From Nocardia brevicatena NBRC 12119 (GTDB taxonomy: Bacteria > Actinomycetota > Actinomycetes > Mycobacteriales > Mycobacteriaceae), in assembly GCF_000308495.1 (NCBI RefSeq), contig NZ_BAFU01000058.1, positions 1-64,000 on the forward strand: a stretch of 64,000 bases of DNA, read 5' to 3'. Within the stretch, counting starts at the first letter, position 1. Each line of letters begins with the position of its first letter. The notes beneath the pieces are model-generated. The model saw nothing but the letters and a program-made list of their open reading frames with translations, did not search any database and was not told the DNA's origin. A program made the translations under genes and the position numbers. Shown here piece after piece: positions 55,310 through 62,478 of this stretch.

Positions 55310-57637
55310 TCAACCCGCACCGATGGCGAGTAACTGCCCGAACGCCAGACCGCCGTCATTGGGCGGCAGCCGGTGATGGCAGATGACAGGGAATCCGTGG
55401 TCGCGCAGCAATGCCCGGGCGGTGGACAACAGCAGGGCGTTCTGAAACACCCCGCCCGACAGCGCGACGGTCTGCGACGGTGCGGCGTAGCCGAGTGCGA
55501 TATCGAGTACCAACCGCGCGACCGCCGCGTGGAACCGGGCACCGATCACAGCCGCGGGAACTCCGTGCGCGGCATCATCGACCACCGCGGCGATCACCGG
55601 CGCGGGATCGATCGGGGCCGGGTCCAGGTCGGTGGCGACAACGAAGCGGTAGCCCGCCGGACCCGGCTCCCCGCCGCGCGCCAGGCCTTCCAGTTCGATC
55701 GCCGCCTGCGCTTCGTAGTCCACGACGTGACGCACCCCGGCCAGCGACGACACCGCGTCGAACAACCGGCCCATACTCGAGGTCGGCACACAGTTGAACC
55801 CGGTGGCGAACTGGTGCGCCAGTACCGTGCGCTCCGCGGCGGGGCAGGCACGGACCGACGCGATGTTCTCCGACCACTCGATACCCGCGGACCACAGGTG
55901 CGCCAGCGCCATCCGATAAGGCCGGTGCACACTGGCGTCCCCACCGGCCAGCGGAACGTACTTCACATGCGCCGACCGCCGATAACCCTTGTATCCGGCC
56001 GCGAGCACCTCCCCGCCCCATATCGCGCCGTCGGGCCCGTAACCGGTGCCGTCGAACGCGATTCCGAGCACGATCTCGGCGGGATCGAGACCGTGCTCAC
56101 CCATCACCGAGGCGATATGGGCGTGGTGGTGTTGCACGGTGTGCACCGATCGTTTCTCCGCGTGGTGTCTCGCCCATTCGGTGGACCGGTAGCCGGGGTG
56201 CGCGTCGGCGACCAGCTGTCCCGGCCGTACCCCTGTCAGCTCCTCGAGGTGTTGTTCGGCGGCATCGAAGGCACGTAGCGTGGCCAGATCGTCCATATCG
56301 CCGATGTGCTGGCTCAGCCAGGCGACGCGGCCGTCGGCCACGGCGCAGGTGTTCTTCAGATCGGCGCCGACCGCGAGGGTCGGCGGCAGCGGGACCGGTA
56401 GCGCCATCGGTAGCGGGGCATAGCCGCGCGACCTGCGCACAGGCAGTTCGTCACCGTCGATCGAGCGCACCACCGAGTCGTCGCACGGCACCAGGATGCG
56501 CCGATTGTGCGACAGCCAGGCGTCGGCGAGTCCGGCGAGCCGGGTGCGGGCGTCGGAGTCCTCGTAGCAGATCGGCTCACCGCCGAGATTTCCCGAGGTC
56601 ATCACCAGCGATGGCGGGCCGGGCGGGTCGCCGGGCAGACCGAATAACAGCAGATGCAGTGGGGTGTAGGCGAGCATGACACCCAGGTCCGGGTTGCCGG
56701 GCGCCACGGACTCGGCGGGGATGGAACCGTGCGTATCGACGGTCTCGGCGGCACCGGCACCCGGGTGGGCCTTCTCGGGCGCCGGTCGGCGCGGCAGCAG
56801 CACGATCGGCCGGGCCGGGCCGGTCAACAGTGCGGCGGCCGCGTCGTCCACCGTCACGATGGAACGGGCCGTGGCGAGGTCCGCCACCATAATGGCGAAG
56901 GGCTTGTCACCGCGCCGTTTGCGCCTGCGCAACTCCGCGACGGCCACCTCGTTCGTGGCGTCGCAGGCGAGATGATAGCCGCCGATTCCCTTGACGGCGA
57001 GAATCCCGCCCGCGCGCAACAGTTCTCGCGCGAGGGCGAGCGCATCACCGCTGCCCGGTTCCGAGTACGCCAGGGTGGGACCGCAGCGTGGGCAGGCGAT
57101 CGGCTGGGCATGGAAACGCCGGTCGGCGGGGTCGGTGTACTCCTCGGCGCAGCGGTCGCACATGGCGAAGTCCGCCATCGAGGTCCGCTCGCGGTCGTAG
57201 GGCAGGCTCGCGATTATGGTGAAGCGCGGCCCGCAGTTGGTGCAGTTGATGAACGGGTGGCGGTAGCGCCGGTTGCCGGGATCGCGCAGCTCGCGTTCGC
57301 AGTCGGCGCAGATGGCGACGTCCGGTGAGGCCAGTGTTCGCCCACCGCCGCGGGTGGTGTCGGCGATGCGGAACCCGGTGCCACCGTGTGGCGGGATATC
57401 GGTACGGTCGATCGAGTCGATCACCGCCAGCGGTGGTGGCCGCAGACGCAGCCGCTCGATGAACTCGTCGAGCGCCGTGGGCGCCCCTTCGATCTCCACG
57501 ACCACACCGCTGCTGTTGTTGCCGACGCTTCCGGACAGGGCCAACTCGGCGGCGGTGGTGTAGACGAAGGGTCGGAATCCCACGCCCTGGACCACCCCGC
57601 GCACCAGCAGGCGCCGCCGCTGCCGCTCGGCGGTCAT
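55310..57637 (-). CDS. hypF: Carbamoyltransferase HypF
   Basis: The 775-aa enzyme makes the carbamoyl adenylate used for cyanide ligands of the NiFe site. Its domains run in order: acylphosphatase-like (RGVVQGVGFRPFVYTTA, residues 10-90), two zinc fingers (CADCERELRD, FINCTNCGPR, CDRCAEEY, CPRCGPT at about 105-190), a YrdC-like domain (GILAVKGIGGYHLACDA; 200-380), and a Kae1-like carbamoyltransferase domain with VQHHHAHIASVMGEHG and LSGGVFQNALLL. All motifs are intact. ATG 57637 overlaps the stop of the hypC-like gene upstream as ATGA. Length and order are standard for HypF. Confidence 0.97.
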   Translation of the reverse strand: MTAERQRRRLLVRGVVQGVGFRPFVYTTAAELALSGSVGNNSSGVVVEIEGAPTALDEFIERLRLRPPPLAVIDSIDRTDIPPHGGTGFRIADTTRGGGRTLASPDVAICADCERELRDPGNRRYRHPFINCTNCGPRFTIIASLPYDRERTSMADFAMCDRCAEEYTDPADRRFHAQPIACPRCGPTLAYSEPGSGDALALARELLRAGGILAVKGIGGYHLACDATNEVAVAELRRRKRRGDKPFAIMVADLATARSIVTVDDAAAALLTGPARPIVLLPRRPAPEKAHPGAGAAETVDTHGSIPAESVAPGNPDLGVMLAYTPLHLLLFGLPGDPPGPPSLVMTSGNLGGEPICYEDSDARTRLAGLADAWLSHNRRILVPCDDSVVRSIDGDELPVRRSRGYAPLPMALPVPLPPTLAVGADLKNTCAVADGRVAWLSQHIGDMDDLATLRAFDAAEQHLEELTGVRPGQLVADAHPGYRSTEWARHHAEKRSVHTVQHHHAHIASVMGEHGLDPAEIVLGIAFDGTGYGPDGAIWGGEVLAAGYKGYRRSAHVKYVPLAGGDASVHRPYRMALAHLWSAGIEWSENIASVRACPAAERTVLAHQFATGFNCVPTSSMGRLFDAVSSLAGVRHVVDYEAQAAIELEGLARGGEPGPAGYRFVVATDLDPAPIDPAPVIAAVVDDAAHGVPAAVIGARFHAAVARLVLDIALGYAAPSQTVALSGGVFQNALLLSTARALLRDHGFPVICHHRLPPNDGGLAFGQLLAIGAG

Positions 57638-57876
57638 GGCCGGTCTCCACGCTGCAGTAGGCGCAGCCCGCCCATCGCGGCCGCGGCGCCCGCCTCGTCC
57701 GTCTTCTCCACGACGAAGCCCATGTGGATGATCACCCAGTCTCCCGGCCGCGCCGGGTCGTCCTCCAACAGACCGATATTCACCTTCCGCCGTTCGCCGG
57801 ATACGTCGACGAGCGCGACCTGGTCGTGGTAGCCGGCGAGGACCTCCACCACCCGTCCCGGGATTCCAAGACACAT
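57634..57876 (-). CDS. hypC: HypC/HupF-type chaperone (copy 2)
   Basis: The 80-aa protein starts MCLGIPGRVVEVLAGYHDQV with the essential Cys2 and has RKVNIGLLEDDPARPGDWVI and IIHMGFVVEKTDEAGA, a classical short HypC. Copy 1 at 54964-55290 is longer and clearly different, so these are distinct paralogues. One may serve the HypD scaffold and the other the large subunit, as with HypC/HybG in Escherichia coli or HypC/HoxL in Ralstonia. That division is inferred. It overlaps hypF by 4 bases and follows the protease gene by 3. Confidence 0.94.
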   Translation of the reverse strand: MCLGIPGRVVEVLAGYHDQVALVDVSGERRKVNIGLLEDDPARPGDWVIIHMGFVVEKTDEAGAAAAMGGLRLLQRGDRP

Positions 57877-57879
57877 TGG

Positions 57880-58500
57880 TCATTCCTCCTGTCGCACCGT
57901 GGTCCGGGGGGGCGGCGCGAAGCGGCCCTGCTCCGCGACGGCGCCGTTGTCCTGGGCCTCGATTCGTGTCACACCACCGTCGAGATGCCGATCACCGCAT
58001 GGGAGAAGTTCGGTGAGGACCCGGCCCACAGCACCGACCGCTTCGTCCACCGCGGCGGCGACGGGCGCGGACAAGCCGATCCCCTCCGCCACGGAGGCGA
58101 CCTGGCAGCCGACGACGACCGTCGGCGGCGGTGTGCCGCCCAGGGCGCGCAGCCCGGCGAACACCGCATCCGGAGTCATCGCGTGCGCGTCGAGGTGCGC
58201 GGCATCCGGGACTTGCGGTGCGGGACCGAACACCTCGACCCGACCCGGTGTGCCGCGATCGGGTACCGCGTCGATCAGCACCAGCGCGTCCCAGGGGTAG
58301 AGCAGGTCGTAGGCCAAGTGCATACCGCTTATGCCGTAGTCCACCACGCGCACACCCGCTTGGAGGTGGTCCGGTAACCGCCGCACCACCTCGGGCCCGA
58401 ATCCGTCGTCGCCGAGGAAGATATTGCCGATCCCGGCGATCAGCACCTTGGCCGTCGGATCATCCCTCCCCTTCGGTCGGCGACGTCGCCCCACCGACAT
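57880..58500 (-). CDS. Hydrogenase maturation endopeptidase (HycI/HupD family)
   Basis: The protease removes the C-terminal peptide of the large subunit after nickel insertion. It shows VLIAGIGNIFLGDDGFGPEV with the nickel-binding Glu, VVDYGISGMHLAYDL with the Asp, and LDAHAMTPDAVF with the His. The C-terminal 40 residues are poorly conserved and Pro/Arg-rich. The start is uncertain. ATG 58500 gives 206 aa but lacks a ribosome site. GTG 58446 fits the usual family N-terminus but lies 17 bases from GGGGAGGG. An ATG at 58463, perfectly spaced and overlapping the upstream stop as ATGA, is out of frame by one base, so a small lesion or assembly error at the 5' end is possible. Confidence 0.88.
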   Translation of the reverse strand: MSVGRRRRPKGRDDPTAKVLIAGIGNIFLGDDGFGPEVVRRLPDHLQAGVRVVDYGISGMHLAYDLLYPWDALVLIDAVPDRGTPGRVEVFGPAPQVPDAAHLDAHAMTPDAVFAGLRALGGTPPPTVVVGCQVASVAEGIGLSAPVAAAVDEAVGAVGRVLTELLPCGDRHLDGGVTRIEAQDNGAVAEQGRFAPPPRTTVRQEE

Positions 58501-58777
58501 TCGCGTCGTCGACCGTGCCGGTCGCCGTCTCCTCCGGTTCGTTCGCGGTCGCCTTGCGTTCCTCGTAGGGCGGGGTCACCGGTTCGGCGCCGGGGACCGG
58601 CTCCGACGTGAACTCGGCCTGTCGCTCGGTATCGGTGTCGTGGGCGGAGGTCGTCTCCTCATGTCCGATATCACCCGGTTCGCGCTCGGCGGGTCCCCCG
58701 GCCACGGTCTCGGCGCCGGTATCGCGCGAGCCCGGCTCTCCGCGTGCCTCCTGTGGTTCTTCGCTGCGGTCCTGCAT
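58460..58777 (-). CDS. Hypothetical acidic low-complexity protein of the hydrogenase operon
   Basis: The 105-aa product is rich in Glu, Thr, Ala, Gly and Pro (QDRSEEPQEARGEPGSRDTG, then EPVPGAEPVTPPYEERKATA). It has no Cys, no hydrophobic segment and almost certainly no stable fold. ATG 58777 has an excellent AAAGGAGG site 5 bases upstream, so it is translated. It lies between the DUF6893-like membrane peptide and the maturation protease. Its role is unknown; a disordered linker or chaperone-like partner is conceivable. Low complexity means homologues will be hard to detect by sequence. Confidence 0.7.
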   Translation of the reverse strand: MQDRSEEPQEARGEPGSRDTGAETVAGGPAEREPGDIGHEETTSAHDTDTERQAEFTSEPVPGAEPVTPPYEERKATANEPEETATGTVDDANVGGATSPTEGEG

Positions 58778-58799
58778 GATGCCTCCTTTCGGTCCGCCG

Positions 58800-58919
58800 C
58801 TACATCTGCCGAATCTTCAGGTATCTCCGCAGGTCCGGTATCGACCGCACACCGACGTAGAGACCGGCCGCCACCAACACGGCCACCACCGCTGTCGAGA
58901 TCACTCCCATCGTTTGCAT
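58800..58919 (-). CDS. Single-helix membrane peptide, DUF6893-like
   Basis: The 39-aa peptide is a membrane segment (VISTAVVAVLVAAGLYVGV) followed by a basic tail (RSIPDLRRYLKIRQM), so the tail should face the cytoplasm. It resembles the short DUF6893 proteins found in group 1h hydrogenase operons. ATG 58919 with GAAAGGAAG upstream supports translation. It could tether the soluble hydrogenase or its electron-transfer partner to the membrane; this is inference. It lies 13 bases after the 441-aa unknown and 22 bases before the acidic protein. Confidence 0.75.
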   Translation of the reverse strand: MQTMGVISTAVVAVLVAAGLYVGVRSIPDLRRYLKIRQM

Positions 58920-58932
58920 CACGGACTTCCTT

Positions 58933-60258
58933 TCACTTCTCGGGACCGTCGAGCGGCTCCAGTTCGTCGGGCGCGAAATACAGGTAGCGGCCGTACCATT
59001 CGTGCAGCTCGGCCGCGGGGTCGTCGTCCAGTACGACACCGACATGCGCCTGCCCGTCCACGTCCTCATGGACCGAGACGACCCGGGCGGGCCTACCGTC
59101 GACGAACAGGTCCTGGGCGTCGGCCCGCCGGGACGGATGCAGCCGGACCCGACTCCCTCTACGCACCAACACACCCGCGACCGGCACCGCATCGGTATCC
59201 GGACGCACGGCGCCGTCGACCGCCGGGTCCCACCAATCACCCCCCTCGGGAACCTCGGGTACCAGGCGCGGCCGGTCCGGACGCGGATCCCGCAGCACGC
59301 CGTGTAGCTCTCGCATCGCTTCCGGCGACATGGTGTCGCAGCGGTCGATGATCTCGGCTGCGCGCGGATCGGTCGCGCGCGCGGCCGCCTTCTCCTCATC
59401 GGTCATCGTCATCACCCGCAGGGTGAGGATCTCGTCGATCTCGGTGGAGTCGAACAGCGCTCCCGAACTCTGCTCCGCGATCTCCGGGTGGTCGTAGAGG
59501 ATGATCGGCGAGATCAGCAGCAGGCTGTGGTCACCGGGTGGGCCGGCGAGTACCGGGAAGCACCGGTGCCGGTCGCAACGCTCGACCGCGGCCGCGGCGT
59601 CGGACGGCGGATCCAGTGACGAAACGAATCGGCCCCCGGCGACTTCCGCGATGACGTGTGCGCCGATCAGCGAGCGGGCGATGGCGTCCTGTTTATCGGT
59701 CGCGGGCGCGCCCACATTGCGAACCGCGACCGCGAGCCGCAGGAACCCGTCGTCCCGCTCGACCGCGAGCTCGAACTCACCTGTGAGCGACCGCCGACTC
59801 CGCACGAGCGCGCCGACCACCTGTCCCGAGGCATCGGCGATCTCCTCGGTGTCGACCCCACCGGGAACCGTCAGTGAACGAACGCAGGGCGCGGGTGCCA
59901 TAGGGCCTATGACGATCTCCCGCGTGACGGCCTCGTCCCAGGACAGCCAGGCCCGCGCGCCTACGACCAGTTCATCGATCGGCGTCCCGTCGCCGTCCAC
60001 CGCCTGTCGCCGCTGGAGTTGGAGGAACCGGATCGTCCACGTCAGGACGGGATCCGCCCCCGGAGCGAGCAGGAACCGGGCCGATAGGGACGACTCTTCG
60101 CCGAATCCGGTCTCGGCGGCCTTGTCCGGCCCCAACACCCCGAACTGCCAGCGGGACCGGTTCTTGGGCGAGTTCGCCCGATAGGGGTAGAGCAGATAGC
60201 CCTCGTAGAGCACCGCGTCGGCGACGGCGCGGGCCCGGGCGCGCGGATCGGCGTTCAC
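58933..60258 (-). CDS. Conserved hydrogenase-operon protein of unknown function (441 aa)
   Basis: The 441-aa protein begins with Ala/Arg-rich sequence and VLYEGYLLYPYRANSPKNRS. Strand-rich sequence (LTWTIRFLQLQRRQAVDGDG, LSWDEAVTREIVIGP) follows, and RHRCFPVLAGPPGDHSLLL lies in the middle. The C-terminus, DGQAHVGVVLDDDPAAELHE then WYGRYLYFAPDELEPL, looks like a small SH3-like domain. No catalytic motif or membrane helix is seen. GTG 60258 overlaps the DUF6084-like stop as GTGA. Proteins of this kind accompany actinobacterial uptake hydrogenases and are probably assembly factors, but no activity is known to me. Confidence 0.75.
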   Translation of the reverse strand: MNADPRARARAVADAVLYEGYLLYPYRANSPKNRSRWQFGVLGPDKAAETGFGEESSLSARFLLAPGADPVLTWTIRFLQLQRRQAVDGDGTPIDELVVGARAWLSWDEAVTREIVIGPMAPAPCVRSLTVPGGVDTEEIADASGQVVGALVRSRRSLTGEFELAVERDDGFLRLAVAVRNVGAPATDKQDAIARSLIGAHVIAEVAGGRFVSSLDPPSDAAAAVERCDRHRCFPVLAGPPGDHSLLLISPIILYDHPEIAEQSSGALFDSTEIDEILTLRVMTMTDEEKAAARATDPRAAEIIDRCDTMSPEAMRELHGVLRDPRPDRPRLVPEVPEGGDWWDPAVDGAVRPDTDAVPVAGVLVRRGSRVRLHPSRRADAQDLFVDGRPARVVSVHEDVDGQAHVGVVLDDDPAAELHEWYGRYLYFAPDELEPLDGPEK

Positions 60259-60902
60259 GGCAGCTCCTCGGAACGGGCCAGCAGCCGGGTCACCGCTTCG
60301 TCGAATCCGAGCAGACCGCGGCCGGTTTTATAGGTGGTCAGCGCGTCGAGGGTGTCCCGGTGCAGACGCAGCCATCCGGTGTTCGGGAAATGCGCGGCCA
60401 TCAGGTCCTGCCATACCGCGATCGGCATATCGAAGGTGTCCTCGCGGTCCCAGGGGATCTGCTGGATCGCGAACCCGCCGCTGCCCCTGATGAAGACCGT
60501 GCCGCTGAACAGGAACACCAGCGGCACCGTGCCGTCGCGCAGCGCGTGCAGATATTTCGATCCGGTCACCTCGAAGTCGTAGGTGCAGGGCATCGGCAGA
60601 TCCACCTCGGCGCCTCCGGAGAATCCGGGGACCATGGTGGCGCAGTGCATCCAGAGGAACGACCGTTGCGTGTCCTGCCAGCGCTCCCGTGGGCCGAACA
60701 GATCGGTCAGTCCCGCGCTCTCCTCCTCGGAGTAGCGGCGGCGAGCCGGCTGGATACGCACCTGCGCGCGCAGGGCGATCGCGTGCACGGGCTCTTCCGC
60801 GAGGGCGGCGATACCGACCCGCGCGGACAGGGCCGGTGCGACCGCGTACGGCTCCGGCTTGATTTCGAGAACGGCGAACGTCGTCGAGCGGACGGGACTC
60901 AT
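60255..60902 (-). CDS. DUF6084-like hydrogenase-operon protein
   Basis: The 215-aa protein starts SPVRSTTFAVLEIKPEPYAV and has LRAQVRIQPARRRYSEEESA, LTDLFGPRERWQDTQRSFLW and VPLVFLFSGTVFIRGSGGFA. I recognise the layout as DUF6084, which travels with DUF5947 in hydrogenase clusters. It is soluble, with several conserved Trp and charged residues but no Cys motif. ATG 60902 overlaps the DUF5947-like stop (ATGA), and its own stop overlaps the next start (GTGA), so it is made in step with its neighbours. A structural or assembly role is inferred. Confidence 0.78.
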   Translation of the reverse strand: MSPVRSTTFAVLEIKPEPYAVAPALSARVGIAALAEEPVHAIALRAQVRIQPARRRYSEEESAGLTDLFGPRERWQDTQRSFLWMHCATMVPGFSGGAEVDLPMPCTYDFEVTGSKYLHALRDGTVPLVFLFSGTVFIRGSGGFAIQQIPWDREDTFDMPIAVWQDLMAAHFPNTGWLRLHRDTLDALTTYKTGRGLLGFDEAVTRLLARSEELP

Positions 60903-61534
60903 ACCGCACCACCCGGTCGCGCGCGGGCCGAGACGGCGGTGAAGAACTCGTCCAGATAGCGGCGCACGTCCTGTCCACCGTCGAAGCCGCGCCACAGCAG
61001 TCGCATCCGGCCGACGAACTCGTAGCACGCGTCGATCGGCAGCAACAGACAACTCGCGGCCGCGGTCCCGTGCTCGGGTACGCGGATCAGCAGGGCTTCG
61101 ACATCGGGGGCGAGCACATCCAGTTCGGGATGGCGCCGCAGAATCGTATTCCACTGTTGCAACGGCAATTCCGATTCGGTCGCGCCCGCGGGGCCCGGAT
61201 AGAACGCCACGGTCTTGTCCAGCGCGGAGTTGCGGAAGAAGAACGCGAGCCCCACCGGTATCTCCAACGCGTCCCACTCCTGCCGGCCGATCGTGAATCC
61301 GGGGAAGGCGAGATAGCGATCGGGCACCGCCCGGTACCGCAGTGCCGCCTTCTGGTCCACGAACAGCAGATAGCAACCGCGACACACACACATCAGCTGC
61401 CGGCCTTCGATATTCACGACATGCCGGTGCTCGTCGGCGATCGGCTCGGCACACATCTCACACCGTTCACCCGCCCGCGGCGCGGGCGGGTGCTCGGCAC
61501 TGATCCGCCGCAGCACTCGGAACGGCGTGTTCAC
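60899..61534 (-). CDS. DUF5947-like zinc-ribbon protein
   Basis: The 211-aa protein has an N-terminal four-Cys ribbon: RCEMCAEPIADEHRHV followed by MCVCRGCYLLFVDQKAALRY, giving CxxC and CxxC pairs suited to Zn or Fe-S binding. The rest (GFTIGRQEWDALEIPVGLAF, PLQQWNTILRRHPELDVL, CLLLPIDACYEFVGRMRL) matches the DUF5947 pattern as I know it. GTG 61534 overlaps the NifU-Rieske stop as GTGA. The Cys ribbon makes it a candidate metal-handling or redox maturation factor for the hydrogenase. Function is unproven. Confidence 0.8.
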   Translation of the reverse strand: MNTPFRVLRRISAEHPPAPRAGERCEMCAEPIADEHRHVVNIEGRQLMCVCRGCYLLFVDQKAALRYRAVPDRYLAFPGFTIGRQEWDALEIPVGLAFFFRNSALDKTVAFYPGPAGATESELPLQQWNTILRRHPELDVLAPDVEALLIRVPEHGTAAASCLLLPIDACYEFVGRMRLLWRGFDGGQDVRRYLDEFFTAVSARARPGGAV

Positions 61535-62451
61535 CCTGGAACCTCCACCGGCACCGCCACCGACGGTTCGCCGGAACGCAGGAGAACCGGAAGCGGGTCG
61601 AGGTGTCCCTCACCGTCGACTCGTGCACCGGCATGCACGACATCGAAGTGCGCATGGCAGGTCGGGCAGCGCAGTACCGCATCACCGACCGGGAATCCGA
61701 GCCGCCGGTGCAGTGCGGCTCCCGCGAGCGAGTGGTCACAGACCGGGCAATGGTCCCGATAGGCGAACACGTTCTCACCCACCCGGCAGGCCAGCATCGC
61801 GAGCCCGGCGACGGCGAACCCGCCCACCTCGCCGGGAGCCAGTTCGGCCAGTTCGGGGACCGCGACCCAATCGCCGGACCGGTGCTCGCTCGAACGCACC
61901 CGTGAGAACAGCGAGTCGGCGGAGATCAGCCCCGCCGACTCCGTCCGCTCGGCGACGACTTCGATGGCCTCGATCTCCGGCGCCGCCGCGCGCACCGCGT
62001 CCTCCACGGCCAGTTCCAGCGTCACCGACGAGGAGGGACAGCCACGGCAACTGCCTGTCAGCTCCAGACGGACCACCCTGTCGACGATGTCGACCAGACC
62101 GACGTCGCCACCGTGCGAACCGAGGTACGGGCGCACGCTGTCCAACGCCGCCCGTACCCTGGTGTCCACATCGTGCGGGTGCAGCCCGTGCACCAGCAGC
62201 AGGCTCGCGACCAGGTCGTCGCGGACCAACCGTTCGAGGGTTGCCGAATCCAGCAGCCCGACCACACGCGCCAGCCCCGCACCGTACAGCTCGACGACCT
62301 CGCGCACCAGTTGCTCGGCGCGCTCGCGGGCCACGGCGCCGCCTACCGAGCTCGCCTCCAGTAGCGTCTCGATACGATCGCCGGCCTCGCGCCACCGGCT
62401 CTCGTCAGGTGTCGCGTCGTCCCGTTTCTCCGGGCGAATGTCCACCGTCAC
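61531..62451 (-). CDS. NifU-like/Rieske fusion protein
   Basis: The 306-aa protein joins two iron-sulfur modules. Residues about 75-165 are NifU C-terminal-like (VRPYLGSHGGDVGLVDI and LTGSCRGCPSSSVTLELAVE with CxxC). Residues about 205-290 are Rieske-like: ENVFAYRDHCPVCDHSL gives a CxH pair (CDH) and RCPTCHAHFDV a CxxH pair (CHAH), so a [2Fe-2S] centre is plausible. It directly follows the large subunit gene, 27 bases downstream. Such proteins are proposed electron acceptors or Fe-S suppliers for group 1h hydrogenase (HhyE-like). GTG 62451 is the first codon; an internal GTG is possible. Confidence 0.85.
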   Translation of the reverse strand: MTVDIRPEKRDDATPDESRWREAGDRIETLLEASSVGGAVARERAEQLVREVVELYGAGLARVVGLLDSATLERLVRDDLVASLLLVHGLHPHDVDTRVRAALDSVRPYLGSHGGDVGLVDIVDRVVRLELTGSCRGCPSSSVTLELAVEDAVRAAAPEIEAIEVVAERTESAGLISADSLFSRVRSSEHRSGDWVAVPELAELAPGEVGGFAVAGLAMLACRVGENVFAYRDHCPVCDHSLAGAALHRRLGFPVGDAVLRCPTCHAHFDVVHAGARVDGEGHLDPLPVLLRSGEPSVAVPVEVPG

Positions 62452-62478
62452 CCTCTCGTCGACGGCACCGATACGGGC

